Of a stretch of 64,000 nucleotides of DNA, positions 1 to 8,296 are shown piece by piece. The notes under the pieces were generated by a model, which had not been told where the DNA came from, did not search any database, and was given only the letters and a program-made list of their open reading frames with translations. The position numbers and the translations under genes were made by a program. Every line of letters starts with the position of its first letter. Positions within the stretch are counted from its first letter, which is position 1. The stretch is from Acidaminobacter sp. (GTDB taxonomy: Bacteria > Bacillota_A > Clostridia > Peptostreptococcales > Acidaminobacteraceae), in NCBI GenBank assembly GCA_009881125.1, contig WXFH01000011.1, forward strand, positions 1 to 64,000. Reading direction: 5' to 3'.

Positions 1-50
1 AACCAATTGAGGCTTTCAGTGCTTTAGACGCCACACTGCCTCAATTGGTT
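1..50. terminator. Inverted repeat at the left window edge, probable terminator
   Basis: A perfect 13-bp inverted repeat (AACCAATTGAGGC at 1-13, its complement at 38-50) encloses a 24-nt loop. It begins at the first base of the window, so the stem may continue to the left. No clear T-run is visible on the right side; it may end a gene lying outside the window. Confidence 0.4.
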
Positions 51-128
51 CCAAGCATTCATACCCAAGACGCCAAAAGATTCACATCCAAATGTGAAAA
101 TTAAAGCAGAGTCGTTACATCCGCCAAA

Positions 129-155
129 ATAAAAAACCGCAGCCGAAGCTGCGGT
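129..155 (-). terminator. Intrinsic terminator of the DUF457 gene
   Basis: Read on the minus strand, the 8-bp stem ACCGCAGC/GCTGCGGT closes a UUCG-type tetraloop and is followed by a run of T. It lies 12 nt after the stop codon of the preceding minus-strand gene. Confidence 0.85.
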
Positions 156-166
156 CAACATTACCA

Positions 167-1108
167 CTATCCCTCGAGTACCGGGATCCATTTGTTTTGC
201 TTATACGGGTGGAAATAGGACTCCACAATCTCGCCGTTTCTGTCGAGGTACAGCGTGCCATGATGGAGAAAGCTGTTCTTCATATAATATCTCAGATCAA
301 TTGCCTTCAACTCTATATGGTTGTCATGCTCCACCACTTCAAGATGAATATTGGGGCTGAATCTTCTGAAATAGCGTCCAAGATTCGACTGATCGAACGT
401 CCCGAGATGCTGTGAGTCCTTTTTATAGTATTTTGCTATAATCTGAAGCTTTCTCGTAAAGAGATTATATTTTCCAACGATATGATGACTCTTCGTATCT
501 GCGACAAAATCCCATTTATAAAACGCTTTCAAGGACGGGAGAATTGTAACGCGCTTGAAAGCGTACTGCCGGGAGATTGCTGTCGCCACATGATGGTGTG
601 CCCTCTGCTTCATCTTCCACCGCATTGCGAGGTAAACTGCAAACAAAAGCACAACCGCTGCGTACTGCAGAAGTGATTTCTCCCCAGAGAAAATCAGATA
701 AATCGCCAACAAGGTAATAAACGGATCATAAAGCGTCAGTAAGTTCAACTTGCGCTTTTTCTTAAACAGCATTGCGCCGTAGGAATTGAGAATGTCAAAA
801 ATCGTGTGGGATAATGCCCCCATCAGAGTCCAGAAAAACACTTCAAAGGACAGCGAACCCGGCATCATGACCGAAAGCCCTAAAGTGATCAAACCGGAGA
901 AAATAGTGAGCGCCGGCAGCGAATGTGACCATCCGCGATGATGCTTCAAATAAGTCATTTCGTCAGAAAACAGTCGAATGACCACGTCTGAGTCAGGAAT
1001 CATAGCACCAATTGCAGCGCCAATCGCAACAGGATTGTCCAGGCTTGGGGTGGTCCCTGAAAAAGTGGAAATTGCGAGACCAATGACACCATGGGTTATT
1101 GGATCCAT
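167..1108 (-). CDS. DUF457 / YdjM-family membrane-bound metal-dependent hydrolase
   Basis: The protein starts MDPITHGVIGLA and carries D-(50)VV and HHRGWSHS near residues 40-65, the His/Asp pattern of the YdjM (LexA-regulated, membrane-bound metal-dependent hydrolase) family. About four hydrophobic segments lie in the first 170 residues, followed by a soluble C-terminal half of about 140 residues. I chose the ATG at 1108 because GAGGAG lies 7 nt upstream; the frame stays open 13 codons further but without a ribosome site. Family members are thought to be membrane hydrolases linked to envelope or phospholipid stress, but the substrate is unknown. It stands alone between two terminators. Confidence 0.8.
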   Translation of the reverse strand: MDPITHGVIGLAISTFSGTTPSLDNPVAIGAAIGAMIPDSDVVIRLFSDEMTYLKHHRGWSHSLPALTIFSGLITLGLSVMMPGSLSFEVFFWTLMGALSHTIFDILNSYGAMLFKKKRKLNLLTLYDPFITLLAIYLIFSGEKSLLQYAAVVLLFAVYLAMRWKMKQRAHHHVATAISRQYAFKRVTILPSLKAFYKWDFVADTKSHHIVGKYNLFTRKLQIIAKYYKKDSQHLGTFDQSNLGRYFRRFSPNIHLEVVEHDNHIELKAIDLRYYMKNSFLHHGTLYLDRNGEIVESYFHPYKQNKWIPVLEG

Positions 1109-1180
1109 TTCACCGCTCCTCATAACATTATGTAAACATAATACCACATCTCCCCCCCAGTCGCAAGGTTATGGACCAAT

Positions 1181-1207
1181 AAAAAGGATGCGCTTAAAAG
1201 CGCACCC
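1181..1207 (-). terminator. Intrinsic terminator of the LtaS-like gene
   Basis: On the minus strand a 10-bp GC-rich stem (GGGTGCGCTT/AAGCGCATCC) is followed by TTTTT. It begins 13 nt downstream of the LtaS-like stop codon. Confidence 0.8.
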
Positions 1208-1219
1208 CCATTGGTTTAA

Positions 1220-3751
1220 TCATTTTGATGGCGTGTAACGCACCAGCGACTTGCCCTCCCTCACAAAGAGGTTGGTCCTGATCGCTATGTCCTGTTTCTT
1301 ATCCTCACTCATTCTGCCGTCACTGGTAATGACCATATAGACAGGATTATTCTCGACAAACTGCAGCAAGTCCTCCGGATCATTCTTAAGCGCATCAGCA
1401 TCTATTGCGATCTTATCGACTTTCAAATAACCCAATCTATAATACTTCTCAAAGGAGTCCACGACAATGACAAAACGCCCTAAAGCATCGCGATAATTGT
1501 CGTAAAGATATTTTGAAAAATCAATGGACCGGTCATCAGAAAATGAGATCATCATGGCATCTTTATGCCGGCTGAGCCAGCTCAAAGAGCGTTTAAGATC
1601 CAGCTGCGTCAGACCGCCGCTCATTTTTGCATCCAGGAACGATTTCTTGCTGGCATCCTTAAGAGGCTGTTCCAGAAGTGAGGAAAACTGTCCGAGGTTA
1701 TCCATAGCGACGATTTCTCCATCCTCAGTCCATGAATAATCAAGCGCTAACACGCGATCTCCTGCCTCATAAGCCATGTCCAGCGCTTCCTTTGTATTGG
1801 TCCCTTCAACGCCGTTTACCGGTGGACCGCCCACAAAGACCACTTCCTGGCCGATGGTTTCAACACCGCCCTTATTTTCAGATCCGTCAGACTTAGCCAA
1901 ATGACCAAAGTAGGTTGTCGCGTCCGCGAGAAGGTTATTGTCCAGAATATACTTGGATGCCTCAAATTCCTCCTTGACCTTATTGTACTGCAAATAGCAA
2001 AGATTGATGTCAACCGGCTCCCCGGTTTGACGGTTCCACGCCCTCGAGTTATTGAAGATGTAATCCCTGGACATTTCGAAGACATAGTCTTCGCTGATAA
2101 AGGAACCATAAGCAGTATAAGCCTGGAATGCCGCAATGCCCCCGGTTGTATTCACGAGATCCTGGCCAAAAATCAGATAGTTGTCATTAGGGATCCCCAT
2201 GAGGTTCATGATTGTAGGCAGAAAATCGACTTGCGTGCCAATGTTGCTCACCGTTTCACTGACGCCTGATTCCGGCGTATGGATAATCAGCGGAATATGA
2301 AGCATTTCGTCAAACTCATAAGGCTTTCCAAGATAATCATCCAAAATTGTCTTGGACTCCAGATCTGTTATAACCAGGCCGTGGTGATCGCCATAGAGCG
2401 CAATGACAGAATTCTCGTACATGCCGGCTTCTTTTAGCATCTCAAAGAAATAAGCCAGCGCATTATCTGTATAGCGCACAGATTGAAGATAATCTCCAAA
2501 AAGAGTGCCCTGGTGCTCAGGCTTCAGCGTAATTTCCTGAAGATCAGCAGGCAGCTGATAAGGATGATGGTTGCTGAGAGTGATAAAAAATCCGTAAAAA
2601 GGCTGCTGATAAGTCTTTAAAAGTTCGACGGACTGCTCATAAAACTCAAAATCATTCAAGCCGAAGCCAAGTGGTTCAGTAATGGTAAAGTCCTTCTCAC
2701 TGTAAAACCTCTCGAAGCCCTGGCCTGGATATGCGAGATCCCTTCCCCAAAAATCACCTTTGTACCCATGAAACGCAAGCGCGGTATAACCCTGATCCCT
2801 GAGCTGCCATGGCAAACCTCTGAAGGTGTTTTCCTGATAGAGCGCGTAAGATTGTCCATAAACAGTTGGATAAATGGCGTTGTTGGTCGCGAACTCAGCA
2901 TCTGAAGTATTTCCCATGCCAAGCTGTTGGTAATAATTATCAAAATAGAGCGTATCATTTCCAATTAACGAATTTAAAAAAGGCGTTAATGCCTGCCCCT
3001 CATAGTCTCTATTGACTACAAAATTTTGGAAGGACTCAATCTGGATGACGATTAAGTTCCTGCCTTCCCCTATCCCCCAGTGCTTTTGTGCCTTCAGGGC
3101 TTCAAGATCTTGATAGATCGCGTTTTTTTGCCCGACCATGCTCAAAATCTCCAGTTGGTCCGTCTGCAAATTCATCACTTTTCCACTGACACTGGTGACC
3201 AAATCCTCGACATGAAAAGTAAAAAACTCTCTGGCACCAATATTTTCTGTATAAGCAATCCTGAGCTGCGGCACCGAAAACAGAACACCCATGACTGCAG
3301 GCAATATCACGAGCAGCCGCCAGCGAATCGAAAAGCGTTCCCCTTGTTTGTGGAGTAAGGCTGTTAATAGAACCCAGAGCGGTATATCTATCAAAGCTAT
3401 AAAATGCTTTGGTGATAAAATGGCCAGTATACTGTCACCAATATCTCCAATCACTCCAACATTCTGGAGGATCTTGACAGTGGCTCTGGCGTTGAATTGT
3501 TTAAAGTAGACAACATCAACCAAAAATATGACCGATACGACGCTATAGATCACTACAAAGCTCCATGCCCCTTTATGTTTTCCCGCCTTTTCCAGGGCGA
3601 AAAATATCCATAAGGTCATCATCACAGTCAGAATGACGGTCAGCAGACTGCCTTCTGACATCTGGATCATCTCATAATAAAAGTGCCATTTAAGGCTCAT
3701 CAGAGCGACGAGCGCAATCAGCAAAAATAATATCTTCTTCAAACCCTTCAC
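1220..3751 (-). CDS. LtaS-like membrane sulfatase-fold phosphotransferase with C-terminal GDPD-like domain
   Basis: The N-terminal 160 residues hold about five membrane segments, then an extracellular sulfatase-fold domain (about 230-560) carries the lipoteichoic acid synthase signature: metal-binding E239, nucleophile T282 in GNTSDAEF, and GDHHG. It would transfer glycerol phosphate from phosphatidylglycerol to a growing chain or act on a similar polymer. The last 207 residues (637-843) resemble a glycerophosphodiester phosphodiesterase barrel (EALDMAYEAG, ALDYSWTEDGEIVAMDN) but lack the HRG motif and the catalytic Glu and His. At 843 residues it is about 200 longer than ordinary LtaS. The start is a GTG at 3751 after AAAGGATCTG. 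It is apparently monocistronic. Confidence 0.85.
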   Translation of the reverse strand: MKGLKKILFLLIALVALMSLKWHFYYEMIQMSEGSLLTVILTVMMTLWIFFALEKAGKHKGAWSFVVIYSVVSVIFLVDVVYFKQFNARATVKILQNVGVIGDIGDSILAILSPKHFIALIDIPLWVLLTALLHKQGERFSIRWRLLVILPAVMGVLFSVPQLRIAYTENIGAREFFTFHVEDLVTSVSGKVMNLQTDQLEILSMVGQKNAIYQDLEALKAQKHWGIGEGRNLIVIQIESFQNFVVNRDYEGQALTPFLNSLIGNDTLYFDNYYQQLGMGNTSDAEFATNNAIYPTVYGQSYALYQENTFRGLPWQLRDQGYTALAFHGYKGDFWGRDLAYPGQGFERFYSEKDFTITEPLGFGLNDFEFYEQSVELLKTYQQPFYGFFITLSNHHPYQLPADLQEITLKPEHQGTLFGDYLQSVRYTDNALAYFFEMLKEAGMYENSVIALYGDHHGLVITDLESKTILDDYLGKPYEFDEMLHIPLIIHTPESGVSETVSNIGTQVDFLPTIMNLMGIPNDNYLIFGQDLVNTTGGIAAFQAYTAYGSFISEDYVFEMSRDYIFNNSRAWNRQTGEPVDINLCYLQYNKVKEEFEASKYILDNNLLADATTYFGHLAKSDGSENKGGVETIGQEVVFVGGPPVNGVEGTNTKEALDMAYEAGDRVLALDYSWTEDGEIVAMDNLGQFSSLLEQPLKDASKKSFLDAKMSGGLTQLDLKRSLSWLSRHKDAMMISFSDDRSIDFSKYLYDNYRDALGRFVIVVDSFEKYYRLGYLKVDKIAIDADALKNDPEDLLQFVENNPVYMVITSDGRMSEDKKQDIAIRTNLFVREGKSLVRYTPSK

Positions 3752-3846
3752 CAGATCCTTTCTTCACTTGATGATTATATTACAAACACCCCCCTACATT
3801 CCATAGGGTACCGTTTTTTAATATTTAAATTGTTCAAAATTAACCC

Positions 3847-3876
3847 TTGAACTCAGTGTATACTCTGTGCTATTAT
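3847..3876 (+). promoter_or_regulatory. Probable promoter of tRNA-Leu
   Basis: TTGAAC (3847-3852) and TATTAT (3871-3876) are separated by 18 bp, and the -10 lies 33 bp before the mature tRNA 5' end. The fit to the sigma-A consensus is good but not perfect. Confidence 0.55.
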
Positions 3877-3909
3877 AAGTCTTGCAGGTCATGATTTATA
3901 CCTGATTGC

Positions 3910-3993
3910 GCCCGAGTGATGGAACGGCAGACATAGCTGACTCAAAATCAGCCGCCGCGAGGCGTGGCGGTTCGAATCCGCCTTCGGGCACCA
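3910..3993 (+). tRNA. tRNA-Leu(CAA)
   Basis: The acceptor stem GCCCGAG pairs with TTCGGGC (one G-U), the anticodon stem GCTGA/TCAGC encloses loop CTCAAAA with anticodon CAA, the long variable arm (CCGCGAGGCGTGG region) is class II as expected for leucine, and the T loop TTCGAATC is canonical. The discriminator is A and CCA is encoded (3991-3993). It decodes UUG. Confidence 0.95.
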
Positions 3994-4042
3994 AAAGAAT
4001 AAAGCCCCTGAAGCAGATGCTTCAGGGGCTTTATTCTTTTGG
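3991..4042. terminator. Bidirectional terminator starting at the tRNA CCA end
   Basis: A perfect 24-bp inverted repeat with a 4-nt loop runs from the encoded CCA of tRNA-Leu to TTTTGG at 4042. The core is GCCCCTGAAGC/GCTTCAGGGGC flanked by A/T tracts on both sides, so it can stop transcription of the tRNA and of the convergent gene at 4074-4412. Confidence 0.85.
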
Positions 4043-4073
4043 TCATTAAAGTGTCACTGCACTCACATTCCGG

Positions 4074-4412
4074 CTAGAGCTTATGATGGCTGTTATAGTT
4101 GGCTAAACCAATCTCTGATAGAAAAACCGCATCTTCCACTTTATCACCCAGATAAGTCCATATGTTGACATGACCCTCCGGAGTCTCAAGCTGACCCTCC
4201 GTCACGCCTTCAAGCTTTGGCACCGAAAATCTGAACACCAGCCTTATATAGTCCGGATCGTTGAAAAGAGTCACAAAGATCGCATTGTCCTTGTCCACAA
4301 AATCGACGCGGTCTTCAAAAAAGACGGGATCGAAACCTGTTCCTATTATTCGGTAGATTACCTTGATCAAATTAAAACCATGTCCGTTAAACCTGTACCG
4401 ATACCCTTTCAT
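4074..4412 (-). CDS. Conserved-looking hypothetical protein, 112 aa
   Basis: I do not recognise this protein. It is a soluble 112-residue sequence rich in aromatic and acidic residues (MKGYRYRFNGHGF..., later FVDKDNAIFVTLFNDPDYIRLVFRFSVP), with no membrane segment, signal peptide or Cys pair. A strong ribosome site (AAGGAGGT, 9 nt before the ATG at 4412) supports translation. It follows the MBL-hydrolase gene on the same strand (gap 66 nt) and could be co-transcribed with it. The alternating charged and hydrophobic pattern suggests a mostly beta-strand fold. Confidence 0.6.
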   Translation of the reverse strand: MKGYRYRFNGHGFNLIKVIYRIIGTGFDPVFFEDRVDFVDKDNAIFVTLFNDPDYIRLVFRFSVPKLEGVTEGQLETPEGHVNIWTYLGDKVEDAVFLSEIGLANYNSHHKL

Positions 4413-4478
4413 TTTCGTAGACCTCCTTCAGGCTTTTTAATCACTGATTGTATTCATCATTAAAACTCCGCAAAAATC

Positions 4479-5306
4479 TCAGCAATACTCCAGTACGCTT
4501 CCAGAACCAATCTCCGTTAAAGGAAGCGTCTGCATCAATCTGCATTTTGAGGCGAGATCTGTGCAATGACTGGCATGAAGCTGTTTCAGATCAAGTGATT
4601 CAAAAAATCTCATAGTGCCCTCCAGCTGCTCTGTAGTTGGCTTCTGAAGATGCAGTCCGCCCACCACATCAATGACTTTTCTCGTTTCATTCAGAGTCAT
4701 GGCATGCTCGACAATATTGACAATTCCGCTGTGGGAACAACCTGATATTATGACAAGTCCGTCTTTTCCCAAATAGGATAATCCTGTGTCATCCAAAATA
4801 TAATCCTTTTCCCAGCTTTGCCCGCGACGTGTTTGTCCAATGGCGAGTTTGCCTTCAAACTCATTTTTTCTTGGAATTTCACCCAGATACATCAGACCGC
4901 CCCCCAAACTGACGGCTGTCTTCGTCAGAACAACGTCGAAAACATCCTTGTAATCCTCAATATTAAAATTGACGCCATAGACCTCACCGTCCAGGCCTTT
5001 TTCATAAAAGGCCTCCGGATGAGCGATCAGCCTGACGCGGTCCGGCCTGCGCCTATTCAGCCGCAAATGCTCAGCCAGCGCCGGGAGTCCCCAGGTATGA
5101 TCACTATGGCCATGTGACAACACTAAAGTATCCAATTCAGAAATTTCAAGCCTCAGTCGTCTCGCGTTCTCCAGAAACACATCCGAATAGCCTGTATCAA
5201 ACATCAGCTTAGTGTCGCCAGACTCGATCCATGCTGAGAAGGCAGGCTCAGCAAGAAAATACTGATCCACCAGGGTCTGATTGTCGACGAGCAATGTAAT
5301 CCTCAA
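4479..5306 (-). CDS. MBL-fold metallo-hydrolase, dihydropterin-type family
   Basis: The zinc motif SHGHSDH (H65, H67, D69, H70) opens a metallo-beta-lactamase fold; a second metal-ligand segment is GCSHSGIVNIVEHA near residue 190 and a final His lies in HASHCT near 245. This arrangement and the length (275 aa) match the family annotated as 7,8-dihydropterin-6-yl-methyl-beta-ribofuranosylaminobenzene 5'-phosphate synthase. In bacteria the real substrate is unknown, so I assign only the family. The start is a TTG at 5306, 8-9 nt after GGAGAGG; no in-frame ATG lies nearby. The enzyme is cytoplasmic. Confidence 0.85.
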   Translation of the reverse strand: MRITLLVDNQTLVDQYFLAEPAFSAWIESGDTKLMFDTGYSDVFLENARRLRLEISELDTLVLSHGHSDHTWGLPALAEHLRLNRRRPDRVRLIAHPEAFYEKGLDGEVYGVNFNIEDYKDVFDVVLTKTAVSLGGGLMYLGEIPRKNEFEGKLAIGQTRRGQSWEKDYILDDTGLSYLGKDGLVIISGCSHSGIVNIVEHAMTLNETRKVIDVVGGLHLQKPTTEQLEGTMRFFESLDLKQLHASHCTDLASKCRLMQTLPLTEIGSGSVLEYC

Positions 5307-5413
5307 GTGGCATCCTCTCCAAACTCAAACTTTTTCACTTGTGAAATATCATACCCAATTGAAGCCCGCAAAATTCAAAAAAACTGACGAGTTTGCCTGA
5401 CTGCTCAGTCATT

Positions 5414-5451
5414 TTCAAAAAACAACGAGACACCTCTCAAGGATGTCTCGT
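5414..5451 (-). terminator. Intrinsic terminator of htrA
   Basis: On the minus strand ACGAGACA/TGTCTCGT forms an 8-bp stem followed by TTGTTTTTT, 43 nt after the HtrA stop codon. Confidence 0.8.
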
Positions 5452-5493
5452 CCGGTTCTGAAATTGTTTGCCTGTTCAGGTTGGGATTGTCTA

Positions 5494-6693
5494 TCAGGAA
5501 TTGGCATCCGTCAAAGTCACTTCGAGCTCCAGTGTGTTGCCGCCACGTACGACTCTGACGGTCACCCTATCTCCAACCTTATGCTGCGCCAGAAGCTCCG
5601 AGAGCTGCGTCATGGTCTCAATCCTCGTGTCATCCACGGAAATGATGACGTCTTCAGCCGCGATCCCGGCAGATTCAGCGCCTGAGCTTTCAATAACGCC
5701 CCGCACATAAATCCCGACTGGAATGTCATAAGCCTTCGACGTTTCAGCGTTGATTTCCATTCCATAAATGCCCAGATAAGGTCTTGATACAAATCCCTTG
5801 GAAGCCAGTTCGTTGACAATTGGTACCGCCGAGTTGCTTGGGATGGCAAACCCAATGCCCTCAACTTCAGTGTTCGCGATTTTGATCGTGTTGATTCCTA
5901 TGACTTCTCCCCTGGAATTGACCAGTGCGCCGCCGCTGTTTCCGGGATTAATGGCGGCATCTGTCTGAATGAGTTTAAGTGAATTTTTATCCTTGATCTC
6001 TCTGTCAACCGCGCTGATTACCCCCACAGTGACAGTGCTGTTATAACCGAGCGGGTTGCCTATGGCAATCGCAACTTCACCGACTTTAAGATTATCAGAG
6101 TCCCCAAACTTGGCCGCTTTGACTGTGCTGAGAACCTCAGCCGGAATGTCCGCCGCAGGAATTCTGATGATCGCCAAATCCGTGGATTTATCCTTGCCAA
6201 TAATCTCAGCCTTGAAATACTGGTCCGGCTTCAGTTGAACCATGACCTCTTTTGCATCCGAGACCACGTGCTCATTGGTCAAAATGTCCACGGAATCAGC
6301 CGTCACAGCAAAGATGACGCCTGAGCCCGAAGATTGCGCTGTGCGCTCCGTGTTGAAGAAATCCGTGTAGGTTACCGTGCTTGTAATACTGATAACACTT
6401 GGACCAACCGCCTCGACAATGCCCGCGATATCCGCGCTGTCTCCCGCGCTCGCTGCAATTGTACTTTCAGTCGCAGGCTGTGTGGTCAGGACAGGCGTTT
6501 GCGTCTCGTCCGGCATAATATAATTCTTGAAAAACATGGCTCCCGCACCTGCGGAAAAGCCGCCGACGACCGCCATGATCAGTATGATGACCAGCAGTTT
6601 TGCAAAGCTGTTTGACTTTGTTTCTGCCGATGGTCGTTTATTGTTCTGCGTTTCAGGTTCAGAAGACGTTGGTTGAAATTCCTGTTGATCCAT
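5494..6693 (-). CDS. HtrA/DegP-type membrane-anchored serine protease with PDZ domain
   Basis: A short cytoplasmic N-terminus (1-30) precedes one membrane anchor (31-54) and a low-complexity linker. The trypsin-like S1C domain shows the catalytic triad H142 (LTNEHVV), D172 (STDLAII) and S253 (GNSGGAL). One PDZ domain (about 300-395) ends the protein. HtrA proteases degrade or refold misfolded exported proteins at the outer face of the membrane. The ATG at 6693 follows GGAAGGTGATAGT. It lies 166 bp downstream of a sensor kinase on the same strand, and the gap carries an OmpR/PhoB-like direct repeat, so control by the neighbouring two-component system is likely. Confidence 0.92.
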   Translation of the reverse strand: MDQQEFQPTSSEPETQNNKRPSAETKSNSFAKLLVIILIMAVVGGFSAGAGAMFFKNYIMPDETQTPVLTTQPATESTIAASAGDSADIAGIVEAVGPSVISITSTVTYTDFFNTERTAQSSGSGVIFAVTADSVDILTNEHVVSDAKEVMVQLKPDQYFKAEIIGKDKSTDLAIIRIPAADIPAEVLSTVKAAKFGDSDNLKVGEVAIAIGNPLGYNSTVTVGVISAVDREIKDKNSLKLIQTDAAINPGNSGGALVNSRGEVIGINTIKIANTEVEGIGFAIPSNSAVPIVNELASKGFVSRPYLGIYGMEINAETSKAYDIPVGIYVRGVIESSGAESAGIAAEDVIISVDDTRIETMTQLSELLAQHKVGDRVTVRVVRGGNTLELEVTLTDANS

Positions 6694-6780
6694 ACTATCA
6701 CCTTCCTGTTTGATAAAATATTGCTTTGACGCTGCTTATACCACTAGTAATCTTATTGATAGCTCAAGTTTAGACAAAAT

Positions 6781-6798
6781 TTGTGAAGATTTTATGAA
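6781..6798 (-). promoter_or_regulatory. Candidate OmpR-type response-regulator site before htrA
   Basis: On the minus strand TTCATAA and TTCACAA are direct repeats separated by 4 bp (11-bp period), the layout bound by tandem OmpR/PhoB-family dimers. A TATAAG -10-like box lies near 6738, with no good -35, as expected for an activator-dependent promoter. Function is inferred. Confidence 0.4.
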
Positions 6799-6859
6799 CA
6801 GTTTCTAAAAAAATATTTTCAAAACGATTAATTTTTCTATATTTCGCCGGGTGCAAACG

Positions 6860-8281
6860 CTATATTTGCCAGCTCACAAACGGGAGTGTCAGCTGAAAAA
6901 CGACACCCAGCTCCGGTGTGCTGAAGACTTCAATGCGTTCCTCATGAACTTTAATGATTTCACGAACGATAGCCAGTCCCAACCCGGAGGAATCTCTGTG
7001 CTCGCTCCTTGCCCGGTCGAGTTTTGAGAAGCGCTGCCAAATTTCATTCAGTTCTTCAGGCAATAAAAAGACACCGGTATTTCTTATGCTGACCAGGACC
7101 TTATGTTCCTGGAATTCTGTTTTTATTTCCAAGGACCCGTTAACGTCCACAAACTTGACTGCGTTATCAATTAAGTTTTGAAACACGCTTTGGATCCCGG
7201 CGTAATCCGCATAGGTCTGGCAGCCAGACTCCATAAATTCTATATTGACATGAAGCTTTTTACTTTCAATTCTTCCTTCGAATTTATCAAGTTCATTGAG
7301 AATTAAAGCATGCAGATCAAAATAGGTTCGTTCCAATTCCAAATGCCCACTCTGCATTTTTGACAAGTCCAATATATCGTTAACCAGCTTTGTCAATCGT
7401 TCACTCTCATTTAAAACAATGGTGAGATATTTTTCTTGTTTGTCAGGCTCTGAATTGCCCTCCAGCAATATTTTGGTGTAACCAATAATGGACTGCAGCG
7501 GAGAGCGCAGATCATGACTCAGGTTCGAAATGAAATTTTGTTTCGTATGCTCCAGTTTCATTAGAGCTTCCGCCATGGTGTTCAAACTAAGTGCAAGTTC
7601 ACCAATCTCATCCTGCCGTTTACTTTGAATGCGCTTGTCAAAATTACCGCTGGTCACATGTCTGGCAATTTCGTTTAAGTCATTAATTTCTCTGCTCATA
7701 GCTCTGGAAAAAGTAAACAGCATGACTAGCGCCACAATGGCACTTAATCCGAGACCCATGGCAACCGCAGTATTAACATCTTGCGCAGTCATGCTGATTT
7801 CCGGGATGGATGCCATTAGAAACAAAACATATTCAACTTCAAAATTTATAAAAATTGGATATCCAATCAACAGGTATTGATCCTGTCCAAACTGACTGAG
7901 CTGAGTGCGCTTTGTGATGACGTCTCCGGAATACATCATTTCCAGGTCATAGCTGCTGATTTCAGCTTCCTCAATAAGATCCGTCACGTTGGCATCTGAC
8001 ATGAACACGCGGCCTTGACGGTCTACCAGCAGTACTTGAGCGCCCAGGTAATTTTCAAGTGACTGCACTTCAATTTCCAGTCTCTGCACATCCAGGATGC
8101 CGCTCGAGGCAGCATCAGAATAAATCTGCTGAAAGGTCATGGCTTTGTCCAGCAAAATTTCCTGCTTCTGACTGATCATCAGATTGTTGATGGCAATATT
8201 GACACCAATAACAATAAAAGCAAAAGAAATCAATAGTATAAGAACATAGAGCATGGACAGTCGATAATATATGGTCCTCAA
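6860..8281 (-). CDS. Two-component sensor histidine kinase
   Basis: Two membrane segments (about 11-31 and 172-192) bracket a 140-residue extracellular sensor domain, then come HAMP (about 193-245), HisKA with phospho-acceptor H256 in NLSHDLRSPLQ, and HATPase_c with N box (NLIDNAVKF) and G box (SSGLGLAIV). It would autophosphorylate and pass phosphate to the response regulator encoded just upstream (gap 15 nt). The start is a TTG at 8281 after AGGTGGTGA. The ligand is unknown; the downstream htrA gene suggests envelope stress. Confidence 0.92.
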   Translation of the reverse strand: MRTIYYRLSMLYVLILLISFAFIVIGVNIAINNLMISQKQEILLDKAMTFQQIYSDAASSGILDVQRLEIEVQSLENYLGAQVLLVDRQGRVFMSDANVTDLIEEAEISSYDLEMMYSGDVITKRTQLSQFGQDQYLLIGYPIFINFEVEYVLFLMASIPEISMTAQDVNTAVAMGLGLSAIVALVMLFTFSRAMSREINDLNEIARHVTSGNFDKRIQSKRQDEIGELALSLNTMAEALMKLEHTKQNFISNLSHDLRSPLQSIIGYTKILLEGNSEPDKQEKYLTIVLNESERLTKLVNDILDLSKMQSGHLELERTYFDLHALILNELDKFEGRIESKKLHVNIEFMESGCQTYADYAGIQSVFQNLIDNAVKFVDVNGSLEIKTEFQEHKVLVSIRNTGVFLLPEELNEIWQRFSKLDRARSEHRDSSGLGLAIVREIIKVHEERIEVFSTPELGVVFQLTLPFVSWQI

Positions 8282-8296
8282 AAAATCACCACCTGA

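Noticed and set aside
3910..4042. Integrative-element attachment site at the tRNA-Leu gene
   Set aside because: No integrase, no second copy of the tRNA 3' end and ordinary genes on both sides.
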